Part shown: piece by piece, positions 1 through 7,160 of the stretch
Numbering within the stretch: the first letter of the stretch is position 1
Layout of the letters: the number at the start of each line of letters is the position of its first letter
Source of the DNA: a bacterium
GTDB lineage: Bacteria > Patescibacteriota > UBA1384 > XYA2-FULL-43-10 > JAKAMI01
Reading direction: 5' to 3'
DNA: 42,150 nt
Assembly: GCA_021812945.1 (NCBI GenBank)
Contig: JAKAMI010000007.1
Coordinates: 1-42,150, forward strand
Translations under genes and position numbers: made by a program
Notes under the pieces: generated by a model
What the model was told of the DNA's origin: nothing
Database searches by the model: none
Seen by the model: the letters and a program-made list of their open reading frames with translations, nothing else

Positions 1-104
1 ATCGACTGGATCAATATTGATGACACCTTAAATACAACCTCAAGGATGTCAATGGTGAGTAATCCAAACTGTTTCAACCGACGTGGTATTCTGGCTTTGG
101 CCAT
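1..104 (-). CDS. partial hypothetical protein, N-terminal end only
   Basis: An open frame runs from an ATG at 104 off the left edge of the window without a stop and encodes about 34 residues beginning MAKARIPRRLKQFG, basic and then hydrophobic. No good Shine-Dalgarno sequence is visible (AGAAACACAAAA precedes the ATG) and 34 open codons could be chance. I do not recognise a family. It fits the direction of neighbouring genes, so I list it as a probable gene start only. Confidence 0.4.
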   Translation of the reverse strand, partial: MAKARIPRRLKQFGLLTIDILEVVFKVSSILIQS

Positions 105-193
105 TTTTGTGTTTCTAATCTAATATGTCTTACTTTTTATTATTAGTATCTAAATTTCATGTTATTATCCCTACCAAAGCTTATGTTTGACCC

Positions 194-229
194 GTCACAC
201 TTATGTCACGAACGTGACATAAGTGTGAC
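194..229. repeat. perfect 36-nt inverted repeat downstream of hypC
   Basis: Two 17-nt arms (GTCACACTTATGTCACG and its exact complement) are separated by only AA. It lies 32 nt past the hypC stop. There is no T-run on either side, so it is not a standard intrinsic terminator. It could be a cruciform, an RNA-end-protecting hairpin or a protein-binding palindrome. Two longer perfect palindromes of the same design occur at 24681-24735 and 39232-39292. Confidence 0.8.
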
Positions 230-261
230 TGTTTATGGAGTTAGTTATAAGTCTATTGAGG

Positions 262-501
262 TCAGCAATGGTTGTGGTGGTTGAGGGCATCGTCGTAGAT
301 TTTTTCGTTCTCCTGCGCTTCTTCGGCGGTGATGGAACTGAGGGCTAGGTCGCCGTGGATCAGGACCCAGTCCCCGACTTTGGGATTTTCCAGCATAGCC
401 ACCGTCACTTTTCTGGTTTTTTCATCACTTCGAACCTCCGCCGTGGCGATGCCGGTTTCTTCATCAATCTTCACAATTTTCCCTGGAAGCGCAACACACA
501 T
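262..501 (-). CDS. hypC: HypC/HupF-type hydrogenase maturation chaperone
   Basis: This 79-aa protein starts with MCVALPGKIV, matching the HypC signature M-C-x-x-x-P-G in which Cys2 carries the Fe(CN)2CO ligand-bearing iron or contacts HypD and the hydrogenase large subunit. The length is typical (75-95 aa), and a histidine/cysteine tail (NHHNHC) is visible. In known systems HypC works with HypD in the cytoplasm to build the NiFe active site. No other hyp gene or hydrogenase gene is in this window, so the partners must be elsewhere, or the protein has another role. The ATG lies 2 nt from the preceding stop, suggesting co-transcription with the DUF2335-like gene; no clear ribosome-binding site is seen. 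Confidence 0.85.
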   Translation of the reverse strand: MCVALPGKIVKIDEETGIATAEVRSDEKTRKVTVAMLENPKVGDWVLIHGDLALSSITAEEAQENEKIYDDALNHHNHC

Positions 502-503
502 AT

Positions 504-962
504 TTATTTTTTCTTTACTTGTTTTTCTCTTTCTTTAGCCTTACCGGGTTCCGTTTTTTTGAAATATAAATAATTACCTGCATGAAAAACTACAGGGCCG
601 AATATCGCAAAGTAAGCTGGTATTGATTTCCCAATATATAAGAGACCAATCCCTCCAATAAATAGTACGATTGTCAACACTAAAGCATAGTGCATACCGA
701 GTCTCTCATTTTTCACATTAGATGTAATTACCTCAGATTCAATCCTTCGTCGATGGGATGACTGATTCTCTGCCATTTTAATAATTCGGTTAGCGGAGCC
801 CGGACATACGTCTTCGTAACCTTTCAGTATTGAGGGGTGTGGAAGTGGTCCGCAAAAGTATTCACTCTTTTCAAGAGAAACAATTTTAGGTCTTCCTTTA
901 ATCACCGAAACAGATTTAGATGGAACTAGTTTCTCTGGGTTCTGATTCTTCCTTGATTCCAT
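504..962 (-). CDS. DUF2335-like membrane protein
   Basis: This 152-aa protein has the features I associate with the DUF2335 family: a GPLPHPSILKGYEDVCPGSANRII segment (about 38-61) followed by MAENQSSHRRRIES, then two hydrophobic segments (about 92-112 and 115-133) and a very basic tail. The function of this family is not established; the N-terminal half is predicted cytoplasmic and the C-terminal half forms a helical hairpin in the membrane. It overlaps the upstream 72-aa ORF by 47 nt in a different frame, so the two are probably translationally coupled, and it ends 2 nt before hypC. The family assignment is from memory of the motif, not a search. Confidence 0.65.
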   Translation of the reverse strand: MESRKNQNPEKLVPSKSVSVIKGRPKIVSLEKSEYFCGPLPHPSILKGYEDVCPGSANRIIKMAENQSSHRRRIESEVITSNVKNERLGMHYALVLTIVLFIGGIGLLYIGKSIPAYFAIFGPVVFHAGNYLYFKKTEPGKAKEREKQVKKK

Positions 963-1134
963 AATTAATCTCCAAACCCACTATTTTCCAGTCTCTTGCA
1001 ATAGATTCTTCATCTGCGTTTTCTTTGTAGTCGTAGAAATCTAGTTTTCCAGTTATATCAAAAATCCGTGCCGCTCCCTTTAAGCGTGAGGGATTTGATA
1101 AAAGATCTGTTGAACTGATAATTATTTCCGACAT
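916..1134 (-). CDS. small conserved-looking hypothetical protein upstream of DUF2335
   Basis: This 72-aa protein begins MSEIIISSTDLLSNPSRLKGAARIFDITGKLD. A strong ribosome-binding site (AAGGAG, then 7 nt to the ATG) supports translation. Its last 15 codons overlap the start of the DUF2335-like gene in another frame. The protein is acidic with no membrane segment. I recognise no domain. The tight coupling of a small soluble protein with a small membrane protein resembles a two-gene module (for instance toxin-antitoxin or immunity), but nothing in the sequence proves that. Confidence 0.65.
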   Translation of the reverse strand: MSEIIISSTDLLSNPSRLKGAARIFDITGKLDFYDYKENADEESIARDWKIVGLEINYGIKEESEPRETSSI

Positions 1135-1204
1135 AGAAACACTCCTTAGAATTTAGCCACAATTTACTTGTAAGTCTTATACTAAAACTTGTCAAGTTTT
1201 GGTA

Positions 1205-2197
1205 TTATTTTCCTCCGACAAACTCCACCATATCGACCAACCGGCAGGAGTAGCCCCATTCGTTGTCGTACCAGGCGATGATCTTAACCAGATCGCCGCC
1301 GATGACTTGGGTTAGTTTGGAGTCGATGATTGAGGAGAATGTATTGGCCTTTAGATCCGTCGAGACCAATTCGTCAGTTGAGTACTGAATAATTCCTTTG
1401 TGGGTAGTTTCGGCTGCTTCTTTAAGTGCAGAGTTAATTTCCTCCACCGTGGTTTTTTGGGATAAGACGGCCGTGATGTCGGACAAAGAAACAACCGGCG
1501 AAGGCACACGGATGGAGAGACCGTCAAATTTTCCTGATAATTCCGGAATGGTTTTTGCTGTGGCGGTGGCGGCACCGGTGGTGGTCGGGACGATATTGAT
1601 GGCCGCTGATCTGGCGCGACGTAGGTCTTTGTGCGGACCGTCAACCAGCACCTGGTCGGCAGTATAGCTATGAACCGTAGTCATCAGGGATTTTTCGACT
1701 CCAAACTTGTCGGTTAGAACCTTCATCACCGGTGCAATACAGTTGGTGGTACAGGAAGCGTTGGAGATAATTTCTTCACCTGTATAGTCTTTTTCGTTAG
1801 CCCCGAAAACAAAAGTTTTAGTCGCCTCGTCTTTAGCCGGAGCGGAGACGATCACTTTTTTAGCACCGGCTTTTAGGTGCGCTTGGCATTTCTCCTGGCC
1901 CAGAAAGTGACCTGTAGACTCAATAACGACATCGATCCCCAGCTCCTCCCAGGGAAGAGCGACGGGATCTTTTTCGGCCAGCACTTTGATCTTTTTGCCG
2001 TCAATAGTGATAGAGATCTGGTCGTTCTCGACCTTTTTGTCGTAAATACCGTAAACCGAATCGTACTTAAGTAAATGCGCCAAAGTTCCGGCATCGGTCA
2101 AGTCGTTGACCGCCACCAGTTCCAGGTCATCTCGATCCAGAATAATCTTGGCTGCTGCCCGGCCTATCCGGCCAAAGCCGTTGATTGCTACTTTCAT
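1205..2197 (-). CDS. gap: glyceraldehyde-3-phosphate dehydrogenase
   Basis: This 330-aa enzyme is full length for type I GAPDH. The NAD-binding motif GFGRIGR is at residues 7-13, the catalytic cysteine in SNASCTTNC is about residue 149 and the base-forming histidine (TTVHSY) about 176. It oxidises glyceraldehyde 3-phosphate with NAD and phosphate in glycolysis. The ATG is preceded by GGAGGT with good spacing. It lies at the end of a minus-strand series with tpiA and alr, but is separated from alr by a family B palindromic repeat, so it may have its own promoter. Confidence 0.97.
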   Translation of the reverse strand: MKVAINGFGRIGRAAAKIILDRDDLELVAVNDLTDAGTLAHLLKYDSVYGIYDKKVENDQISITIDGKKIKVLAEKDPVALPWEELGIDVVIESTGHFLGQEKCQAHLKAGAKKVIVSAPAKDEATKTFVFGANEKDYTGEEIISNASCTTNCIAPVMKVLTDKFGVEKSLMTTVHSYTADQVLVDGPHKDLRRARSAAINIVPTTTGAATATAKTIPELSGKFDGLSIRVPSPVVSLSDITAVLSQKTTVEEINSALKEAAETTHKGIIQYSTDELVSTDLKANTFSSIIDSKLTQVIGGDLVKIIAWYDNEWGYSCRLVDMVEFVGGK

Positions 2198-2224
2198 ATA
2201 AACCTCCGATAGTTAATAATAGCG

Positions 2225-2314
2225 GTCATATTGAACTCGTTTCAGCATCCTAAAATATCTTGAGGATCCTGAAACGGGCCTGCCCCGTACCACGGATACG
2301 GGGTTCGGGATGAC
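2225..2314. repeat. family B palindromic element (gap-alr spacer)
   Basis: About 90 bp with the layout TCAT.TTGAACTCGTTTCAGCATC ... GAAACGGGCCTGCCCCGTACC ... GGGTTCGGGATGAC. Inner hairpins include CCCCGTAcc/ggaTACGGGG. It resembles the copy inside uvrC (6633-6722) and a degraded copy at 35084-35155. It fills most of the space between gap and alr. Confidence 0.85.
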
Positions 2315-2380
2315 TGGGATAAAAAATTATTCGTAATTTTGTACTTTTGTGCCGTTATTTGTACTTTCGCGTAGGGGGTG

Positions 2381-3514
2381 TTAGCCTACGTACCCTCTGG
2401 GCAAATCCTTCGACAAACCGGTCAGGATTTCGTGAGGATTGGTGTTTATCAGTTCGGCAATATCGTTTGCACTAATCTTATCATCGCCGGAGCGACCGAT
2501 CAAGACGACCTCATCGCCCTCTCGACATTCAATCTCGGTTACATCGATAACGGTAGCGTTCATACAGATCCGCCCGATGATTTTAGCCCGCTTGCCTTTG
2601 ACCAAAACCTCGCCGATATTTGATAGAGCCCTCGGGATTCCATCGGCATAACCGATAGGGATAACCGCAATTTGCATATCCTCTTTGGCAGTAAAAGTTC
2701 GTTTGTACGAAACAGAGTCCCCAATCGAGATGTTTTTTAGCTGGGCGATTTTGGTACTCAGGCTTAAAACCGGTTCAATTTTGATGATTTGGCTGGTCAG
2801 GCTCAGCGGCGGCTTCAAATCATCCTCGGCAGTTTTATAATCATAGTAGCCGTAAAGACCTATACCGATTCGCACCGCGTCGAACTGCGCCTCCGGGTAA
2901 CGAAGCGTTCCCTCCGTTGCCGCCAGATGGATTTCTGGAATCGTAATATTCCGGCTTCTCAGCCCAGAAATAACTTTATTCAGACTATCAATCTGCGCTT
3001 GAGTAAATTTCTTGTCCGAGGCATCGGCAAGGTGCGAATGTAGGCCGCGAATTTTAATTCGTGAAAGATTAAGAATCTGCGAGTAAGTTTTGATAAGTTC
3101 TTCGGCGCTAAACCCATATCGATTCATACCGGTATCCAGCTTGATGTCGATATGGGCGTCTTGGCCTGATTCTTCTGCAATGGATGATATTTTTTGGGCC
3201 AGTTTTAAGCTAAAAACGGTGATGATAATTTCTTTTTTGATAACTTTTTTAATATTTTCTTCGTCGATAGATCCTAACATTAATATTGATGATTTAATAC
3301 CGGCTTCGCGAAGTAGAAACGCCTCCTCCGCGGAAAAAACCGCCAGACTATCGGCGCCATTTTTTAGCGCGTGTTGGGCTATCTCGATAATCCCATGTCC
3401 GTAGGCGTTGGCTTTGACTACGGCAACAAACTCGACTCCTTCTTTGAGTCGGGATTTGATCACCTTTATGTTGTTGGCCACCGTTTTTAAGTTGATGGTG
3501 ATTTTATTGACCAT
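2381..3514 (-). CDS. alr: alanine racemase
   Basis: This 377-aa PLP enzyme has the pyridoxal-lysine motif VVKANAYGHG with Lys34, a TIM-barrel N-terminal domain, and the C-terminal beta domain with the catalytic tyrosine in SVSYKRTF. It interconverts L- and D-alanine for peptidoglycan. Length is typical. It lies downstream of tpiA in the same direction, but a 240-nt spacer with two repeat elements separates them. A GATGACAGTCTT hairpin sits 28 nt upstream of the ATG, the same distance range seen at two other genes. Confidence 0.96.
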   Translation of the reverse strand: MVNKITINLKTVANNIKVIKSRLKEGVEFVAVVKANAYGHGIIEIAQHALKNGADSLAVFSAEEAFLLREAGIKSSILMLGSIDEENIKKVIKKEIIITVFSLKLAQKISSIAEESGQDAHIDIKLDTGMNRYGFSAEELIKTYSQILNLSRIKIRGLHSHLADASDKKFTQAQIDSLNKVISGLRSRNITIPEIHLAATEGTLRYPEAQFDAVRIGIGLYGYYDYKTAEDDLKPPLSLTSQIIKIEPVLSLSTKIAQLKNISIGDSVSYKRTFTAKEDMQIAVIPIGYADGIPRALSNIGEVLVKGKRAKIIGRICMNATVIDVTEIECREGDEVVLIGRSGDDKISANDIAELINTNPHEILTGLSKDLPRGYVG

Positions 3515-3541
3515 ATTCTCTGGTTGTCATTTTACGCAAGT

Positions 3542-3579
3542 GATGACAGTCTTCAAGAACATTTGCGAAGACTGTCATC
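3542..3579. repeat. family F hairpin (GACAGTCTT), 28 nt upstream of alr
   Basis: Perfect 12-bp arms GATGACAGTCTT / AAGACTGTCATC enclose a 14-nt loop. Copies with the same arms lie at 14865-14902, 14937-14968, 22573-22609 and 42102-42140. Three of the five are 20-28 nt upstream of a minus-strand start codon (alr, cyclophilin, Nudix). There is no T-run, so it is not a standard terminator. Confidence 0.85.
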
Positions 3580-3643
3580 TAAGACGATCCGGATTAGTGA
3601 CCGCTTTCAGATTTATTCTGATTTGGTTAGTCACAACAACGTA

Positions 3644-3745
3644 TGGCGACCTCCACTGATCAATCCCACTGATCGGAACAGGATCCCTTCTTCTTGCTGA
3701 CGGGTAGGATTGGATTATCTGTGGAGTTGATTAGTGGAGGTTACC
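3644..3745. repeat. family G palindromic element between alr and tpiA
   Basis: The left arm contains CGACCTCCACTGATCAATCC and the right arm contains GGAGTTGATTAGTGGAGGT, an imperfect inverted pair of about 100 bp overall. A shorter relative with GTGACCGCCACTGATCAAC ends is at 18093-18167. It ends a few nt before the tpiA stop. Confidence 0.75.
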
Positions 3746-3753
3746 GTTCCTAA

Positions 3754-4497
3754 TTAGGCAAAACTTTTGCTCTTAACCGCATTTTCGCAAATCTTGATGA
3801 ATTCTTTGGCCTTCAGAGACGCTCCTCCGACCAAAGCGCCGTCGATCTCAGCGCGTCTGGTGAATCCGGCAATATTTTCCGCGTCAACACTGCCTCCGTA
3901 TAAAACAGGAGTTTTGAGTCCCACCACTTCTCGAATCAGGGTAATGGCCTTGGCAGCATATTCCGGCGTAGCAGCACGGCCGGTACCGATAGCCCAAACC
4001 GGTTCATAGGAGACGACCAATTTGGCATAATCTGATTTATCTACCCCCTTCAAATCTCGTTTCAGTTCCTTGGCCGCATCCTTGTAGGACTCTGCGGTTT
4101 TTTTCTTTTCTCCGACACAGATAATCGGTATTATTTTATTTCTAATGGCCGCTTTTGTTTTGTCGCTGACGTCCTCGCTATCTTCTCCAAAATACTCGCG
4201 CCTTTCCGAATGACCGATGATGGTATAACGACAAATTTTCTTGATCATCGCTCCGGAGATCTCCCCAGTGAAAGCGCCTTTATCTTCGTGATAGATATTT
4301 TGAGACCCCAGACTGATATGTTTTAGATTCTTCCCGATAATCTCCGAAAGTGGAAAAAGAAAAAGTGACGGTGGACATATAACCATTTCCAGTCCGGATA
4401 AATTGGCCACACCATTTTTTACCATAGTCGTCAAAACCTCGGCGTCGGCCAAATCTCCATTCATTTTCCAGTTTCCGGCAATGATCAATCTTCTCAT
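3754..4497 (-). CDS. tpiA: triosephosphate isomerase
   Basis: This 247-aa TIM barrel carries the active-site lysine in AGNWKMNG near the N terminus, the electrophilic histidine in TIIGHSERR and the catalytic glutamate in VSYEPVWAIGTG. It interconverts dihydroxyacetone phosphate and glyceraldehyde 3-phosphate. The ORF track starts 30 nt earlier, but the ATG at 4497 begins MRRLIIAGNWKMN, has GGGAGGA just upstream, and overlaps the stop of the YvcK-like gene as ATGA, so I take it as the start. It is translationally coupled to that upstream gene. Confidence 0.96.
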   Translation of the reverse strand: MRRLIIAGNWKMNGDLADAEVLTTMVKNGVANLSGLEMVICPPSLFLFPLSEIIGKNLKHISLGSQNIYHEDKGAFTGEISGAMIKKICRYTIIGHSERREYFGEDSEDVSDKTKAAIRNKIIPIICVGEKKKTAESYKDAAKELKRDLKGVDKSDYAKLVVSYEPVWAIGTGRAATPEYAAKAITLIREVVGLKTPVLYGGSVDAENIAGFTRRAEIDGALVGGASLKAKEFIKICENAVKSKSFA

Positions 4498-5543
4498 TTT
4501 TCCTCCCTTTCCGTTTCTTGCTGGCACTTTTTGTCATAACAATTCATAATCGCTTTGGCCAGTTTTTTATTGTCGTGATAAAGCGGGTTTTTAGAATCGA
4601 TAAGATCAAAATGTCTCACCCTCATCCCGAATATTTTATCCGCCGGCAAAGTAATGTTGTTTACCTCTCCCAACTTATGGACGTTTGTGGATCGTTTAAC
4701 TATACGGTCGTTGACCAGAACCAGGTCGAGTTTCGATTCCAAGTAATCCAGCAAAATTTTAATGTGATCCTCGGCTGTTAAGTTTTCTGTCTCGCCACGT
4801 TCGGTCGAAACATTGCAGACAAAAACCTTGAGAGCCTTACCGTTATTTTTTATGGCCTCGCGAATGCCGCTTATCAGAATGTTTGGAACAATGCTGGTAA
4901 AAAGACTGCCCGGACCGATGACGATGATATTGGCTTTTTCGATGGCTAGAACAGCTTTTTCGTATGCTTTGGCACTTTTGCTTAAAGACAGTTTCTTAAC
5001 CGGTTGATTCACTTCGCTGATTTCAGATTCGCCGGTGATTTTTTTACCGTTTGCAAACTCGCAAACTAAGTCAACTTTATCTAGCGTGGACGGATAGACC
5101 TTGCCAACAATGTCCAAAAGATTACCCGATTCTTCGATGGCTTTTTCAAACGAGCCGAAGTATTGAGTCAAGGCCGCCAGCCAGATGTTACCGAAAGAGT
5201 GGCCGTTTAGGTCGCCATCGGTATTACTCTTAAAGCGATACTCAAATATCTCCCTGAGAGTCCCGTTGCGCCGTGACAAGGCCGCTAAACATTGCCTTAT
5301 ATCTCCGGGCGGTAAAATATCAAACTCTCGACGGATTCGCCCGCTGGAGGTTCCGCTGTCGGTAACGGTAACAATAGCCGTCAGATTCTGGGTGTAATAT
5401 TTTAAACCCTCCAAGAGGTTAGAAAGACCCGACCCCCCGCCTATCGCGACAATGTTTACCTGCTCGTAATACTTCGGATCGGAAGGATCATACTTTATCC
5501 CCCGCCACCATCTCTTAGCAAACTTTTTGACTTTGTTGATCAT
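4494..5543 (-). CDS. yvcK: YvcK/CofD-family protein (gluconeogenesis factor)
   Basis: About 349 aa. The glycine-rich nucleotide-binding motif NIVAIGGGSGLSNLLEGLK, the TVTDSGTSSGRIRREF segment, LPPGDIRQCLAALS and the VIGPGSLFTSIVPN segment are hallmarks of the YvcK (PF01933) family, UDP-sugar-binding proteins needed for cell shape and peptidoglycan synthesis under some carbon sources in Bacillus. The tracked start is a TTG at 5576 without a ribosome-binding site; the ATG at 5543 (MINKVKKFAKRW) is at least as likely. Overlap with tpiA (ATGA) ties it to central carbon metabolism, which suits the family. Confidence 0.88.
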   Translation of the reverse strand: MINKVKKFAKRWWRGIKYDPSDPKYYEQVNIVAIGGGSGLSNLLEGLKYYTQNLTAIVTVTDSGTSSGRIRREFDILPPGDIRQCLAALSRRNGTLREIFEYRFKSNTDGDLNGHSFGNIWLAALTQYFGSFEKAIEESGNLLDIVGKVYPSTLDKVDLVCEFANGKKITGESEISEVNQPVKKLSLSKSAKAYEKAVLAIEKANIIVIGPGSLFTSIVPNILISGIREAIKNNGKALKVFVCNVSTERGETENLTAEDHIKILLDYLESKLDLVLVNDRIVKRSTNVHKLGEVNNITLPADKIFGMRVRHFDLIDSKNPLYHDNKKLAKAIMNCYDKKCQQETEREEK

Positions 5544-5610
5544 ATCTTTGGCGTTATAAGTTGAGAAGCCAAACAATTAAATCTAGTCTGTAGCGTTTTT
5601 ATCCAAGATA

Positions 5611-5700
5611 TGTCATCCTGAGCTAATATCTGTCATCCTGAGCTTGCGAAGGATCTATTCTATAGATAGAGATTCTTCGCTTTGAGGCTTAAGAATGACA
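5611..5700. repeat. family A palindromic element plus truncated copy (uvrC-yvcK spacer)
   Basis: A complete 70-bp element at 5631-5700 runs from TGTCATCCTGAGCTTGCGAA to a complementary end ...CTTAAGAATGACA. It is preceded by a 20-bp truncated left end at 5611-5630. The same ends bracket the GIY-YIG gene at 13373-13722. Confidence 0.85.
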
Positions 5701-5734
5701 GAATGAAGTGTGTTTCGCTACAAACTAAGACCCT

Positions 5735-5782
5735 AACTCTTTTTACTTCTTAACCTTTCAACGTCTTAACTTCTTAACTTGT
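5735..5782. repeat. short tandem repeat (CTTAACTTCTTAAC type) at the uvrC 3' end
   Basis: Tandem variants of TTAACTTCTTAACCTTTCAACGTC overlap the last codons of uvrC, so the final residues QVKKLRR are encoded by repeat sequence. The abrupt end of UvrC coincides with this repeat. Confidence 0.6.
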
Positions 5783-7104
5783 AGTACATGAAAATATCCT
5801 TGGGCAAAGCGATGAGCTTCATCTCGCAAATGCTTTATCAGCCTAACTAGATTGTCGTCCTTTTTGAGACTTTTTGCAAGTTCCGGATCCTCGTAAATAA
5901 ATTCATCTTTCTTGCGATCTCGTCCTTTGGCGATAGATAACAGCCGCGTAGGGATGTTTAATTTATATAAAATATTTTTAGCGACCCGATACTGCCCAAG
6001 TCCACCGTCAATAACGATGAGATCCGGTTTCGGCCAGTTATTTTTGAATCGTCTGGCTAATATTTCGCCGATCATCGCTACATCGTTAGCCCCAAAGACT
6101 GTTTTGATTTTGAATTTTCGATACTCGTTCTTATTTATCTCTCCGTTCTCGGCCACGACCATACTTCCGACTGACAATTGCCCGCTGATGTTGGCAATGT
6201 CGTAAGCTTCAATTCTCTTAATATTCAAGGACTCCGAATTATAATCGGAGAAAATCGCCGCGGCTTGATTTAGGTGTTTCAAAGCCTCGATCTTGTCTCG
6301 AAGATCGGCCGCTTTTTCATAATTTTGACTCTTAGCCTGACCCGCCATTTCACTTTCAAAAGTTTTGATTAACTGTTTTTTCTTGCCCCGCAGAAACATT
6401 TTCAAATATCCGATCTCTTTCAAGTAATCTTGCCTGATAAATGTGTCGGCGCAGGGGGCCTGGCAAGTTTTAATCATACCGTATAGACAAGGCTGACCCT
6501 TTTTGACATAACTTCGATATTTATTTGTGGAGCAATCGGCAAACCGGAATATTTTGCGTAAAATATTAAAAGCTTTTTTAAGCGAATAGCCGGAAGTATA
6601 CGGCCCAAAGAATTTACCTTTTACAATCTTTTTGTCATGCTGAACTTGTTTCAGCATCTCTTTTTTTTGATGGGATCCCGAAACGGGCCTGCCCCGCACC
6701 ACGATACGGGGTTCGGGATGACGACCATGAATCTCTTCCAAATAATCTTTATATCGCACAAATAAAATTTTGGGAATCTCTTCTTTGGTAATCTTGACCA
6801 TCAAAAAACTTTTATCGTCTCGAAGCTTGATATTGTACTTTGGCATTAGCTTATTAATAAGATCCGACTCCAGAATCAAGGCATCGATTTCCGATTCGGT
6901 TTCCAAAATCTCTATGCGATCAATCTGCTTTACCATCTGCCCGATCATCGGCCGTCCGTCACCGCCTTCGCGAAAGTATGATGATATACGATTTTTTAAT
7001 ACTCTGGCTTTACCCGCATAAAGCAAATCCCCCCTTTTATCAAAAAATTGATAAACTCCGGGGGTATATGGCAATTTTTTTAATTGGTTTAAACGAAATA
7101 CCAT
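5758..7104 (-). CDS. uvrC: UvrC excinuclease subunit, short form with repeat-encoded insert
   Basis: About 448 aa, compared with about 600 for usual UvrC. The order is: GIY-YIG nuclease (YTPGVYQFFDKRGDLLYAGKA, residues 12-32); a cysteine cluster (CLYGMIKTCQAPC); the UvrB-binding coiled coil (FESEMAGQAKSQNYEKAADLRDKIEAL); and the RNase H-like 5' nuclease with AYDIANISG, VIDGGLGQ and RDEAHRFA. UvrC makes both incisions in nucleotide excision repair. The C-terminal helix-hairpin-helix pair is missing: the protein ends 11 residues after RDEAHRFA in repeat sequence. Residues about 128-157 (GRHPEPRIVVRGRPV...MLKQVQHD) are the translation of a family B palindromic element and are not part of the family. 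The start is the ATG at 7104; the tracked TTG is one codon earlier. Confidence 0.92.
   Translation of the reverse strand: MVFRLNQLKKLPYTPGVYQFFDKRGDLLYAGKARVLKNRISSYFREGGDGRPMIGQMVKQIDRIEILETESEIDALILESDLINKLMPKYNIKLRDDKSFLMVKITKEEIPKILFVRYKDYLEEIHGRHPEPRIVVRGRPVSGSHQKKEMLKQVQHDKKIVKGKFFGPYTSGYSLKKAFNILRKIFRFADCSTNKYRSYVKKGQPCLYGMIKTCQAPCADTFIRQDYLKEIGYLKMFLRGKKKQLIKTFESEMAGQAKSQNYEKAADLRDKIEALKHLNQAAAIFSDYNSESLNIKRIEAYDIANISGQLSVGSMVVAENGEINKNEYRKFKIKTVFGANDVAMIGEILARRFKNNWPKPDLIVIDGGLGQYRVAKNILYKLNIPTRLLSIAKGRDRKKDEFIYEDPELAKSLKKDDNLVRLIKHLRDEAHRFAQGYFHVLQVKKLRR
6633..6722. repeat. family B palindromic element inside uvrC, in frame
   Basis: A 90-bp element (TGTCATGCTGAACTTG ... GGGTTCGGGATGAC) lies inside the uvrC frame. 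It is exactly 30 codons and has no stop in this frame. It sits between the GIY-YIG domain and the FFGPYTSGYS motif. The intergenic copy at 2225-2314 shows that the sequence is a dispersed repeat. Confidence 0.88.
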
Positions 7105-7160
7105 CAATGCCTTCGAAATATTAATACTTGAAGTATGGTATCATGGAACGATTAAAATGA

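Noticed and set aside
4494-4497. Alternative genetic code with TGA as glycine
   Set aside because: TGA ends several conserved proteins at the expected place (YvcK-like, UvrC, HEPN-like gene).
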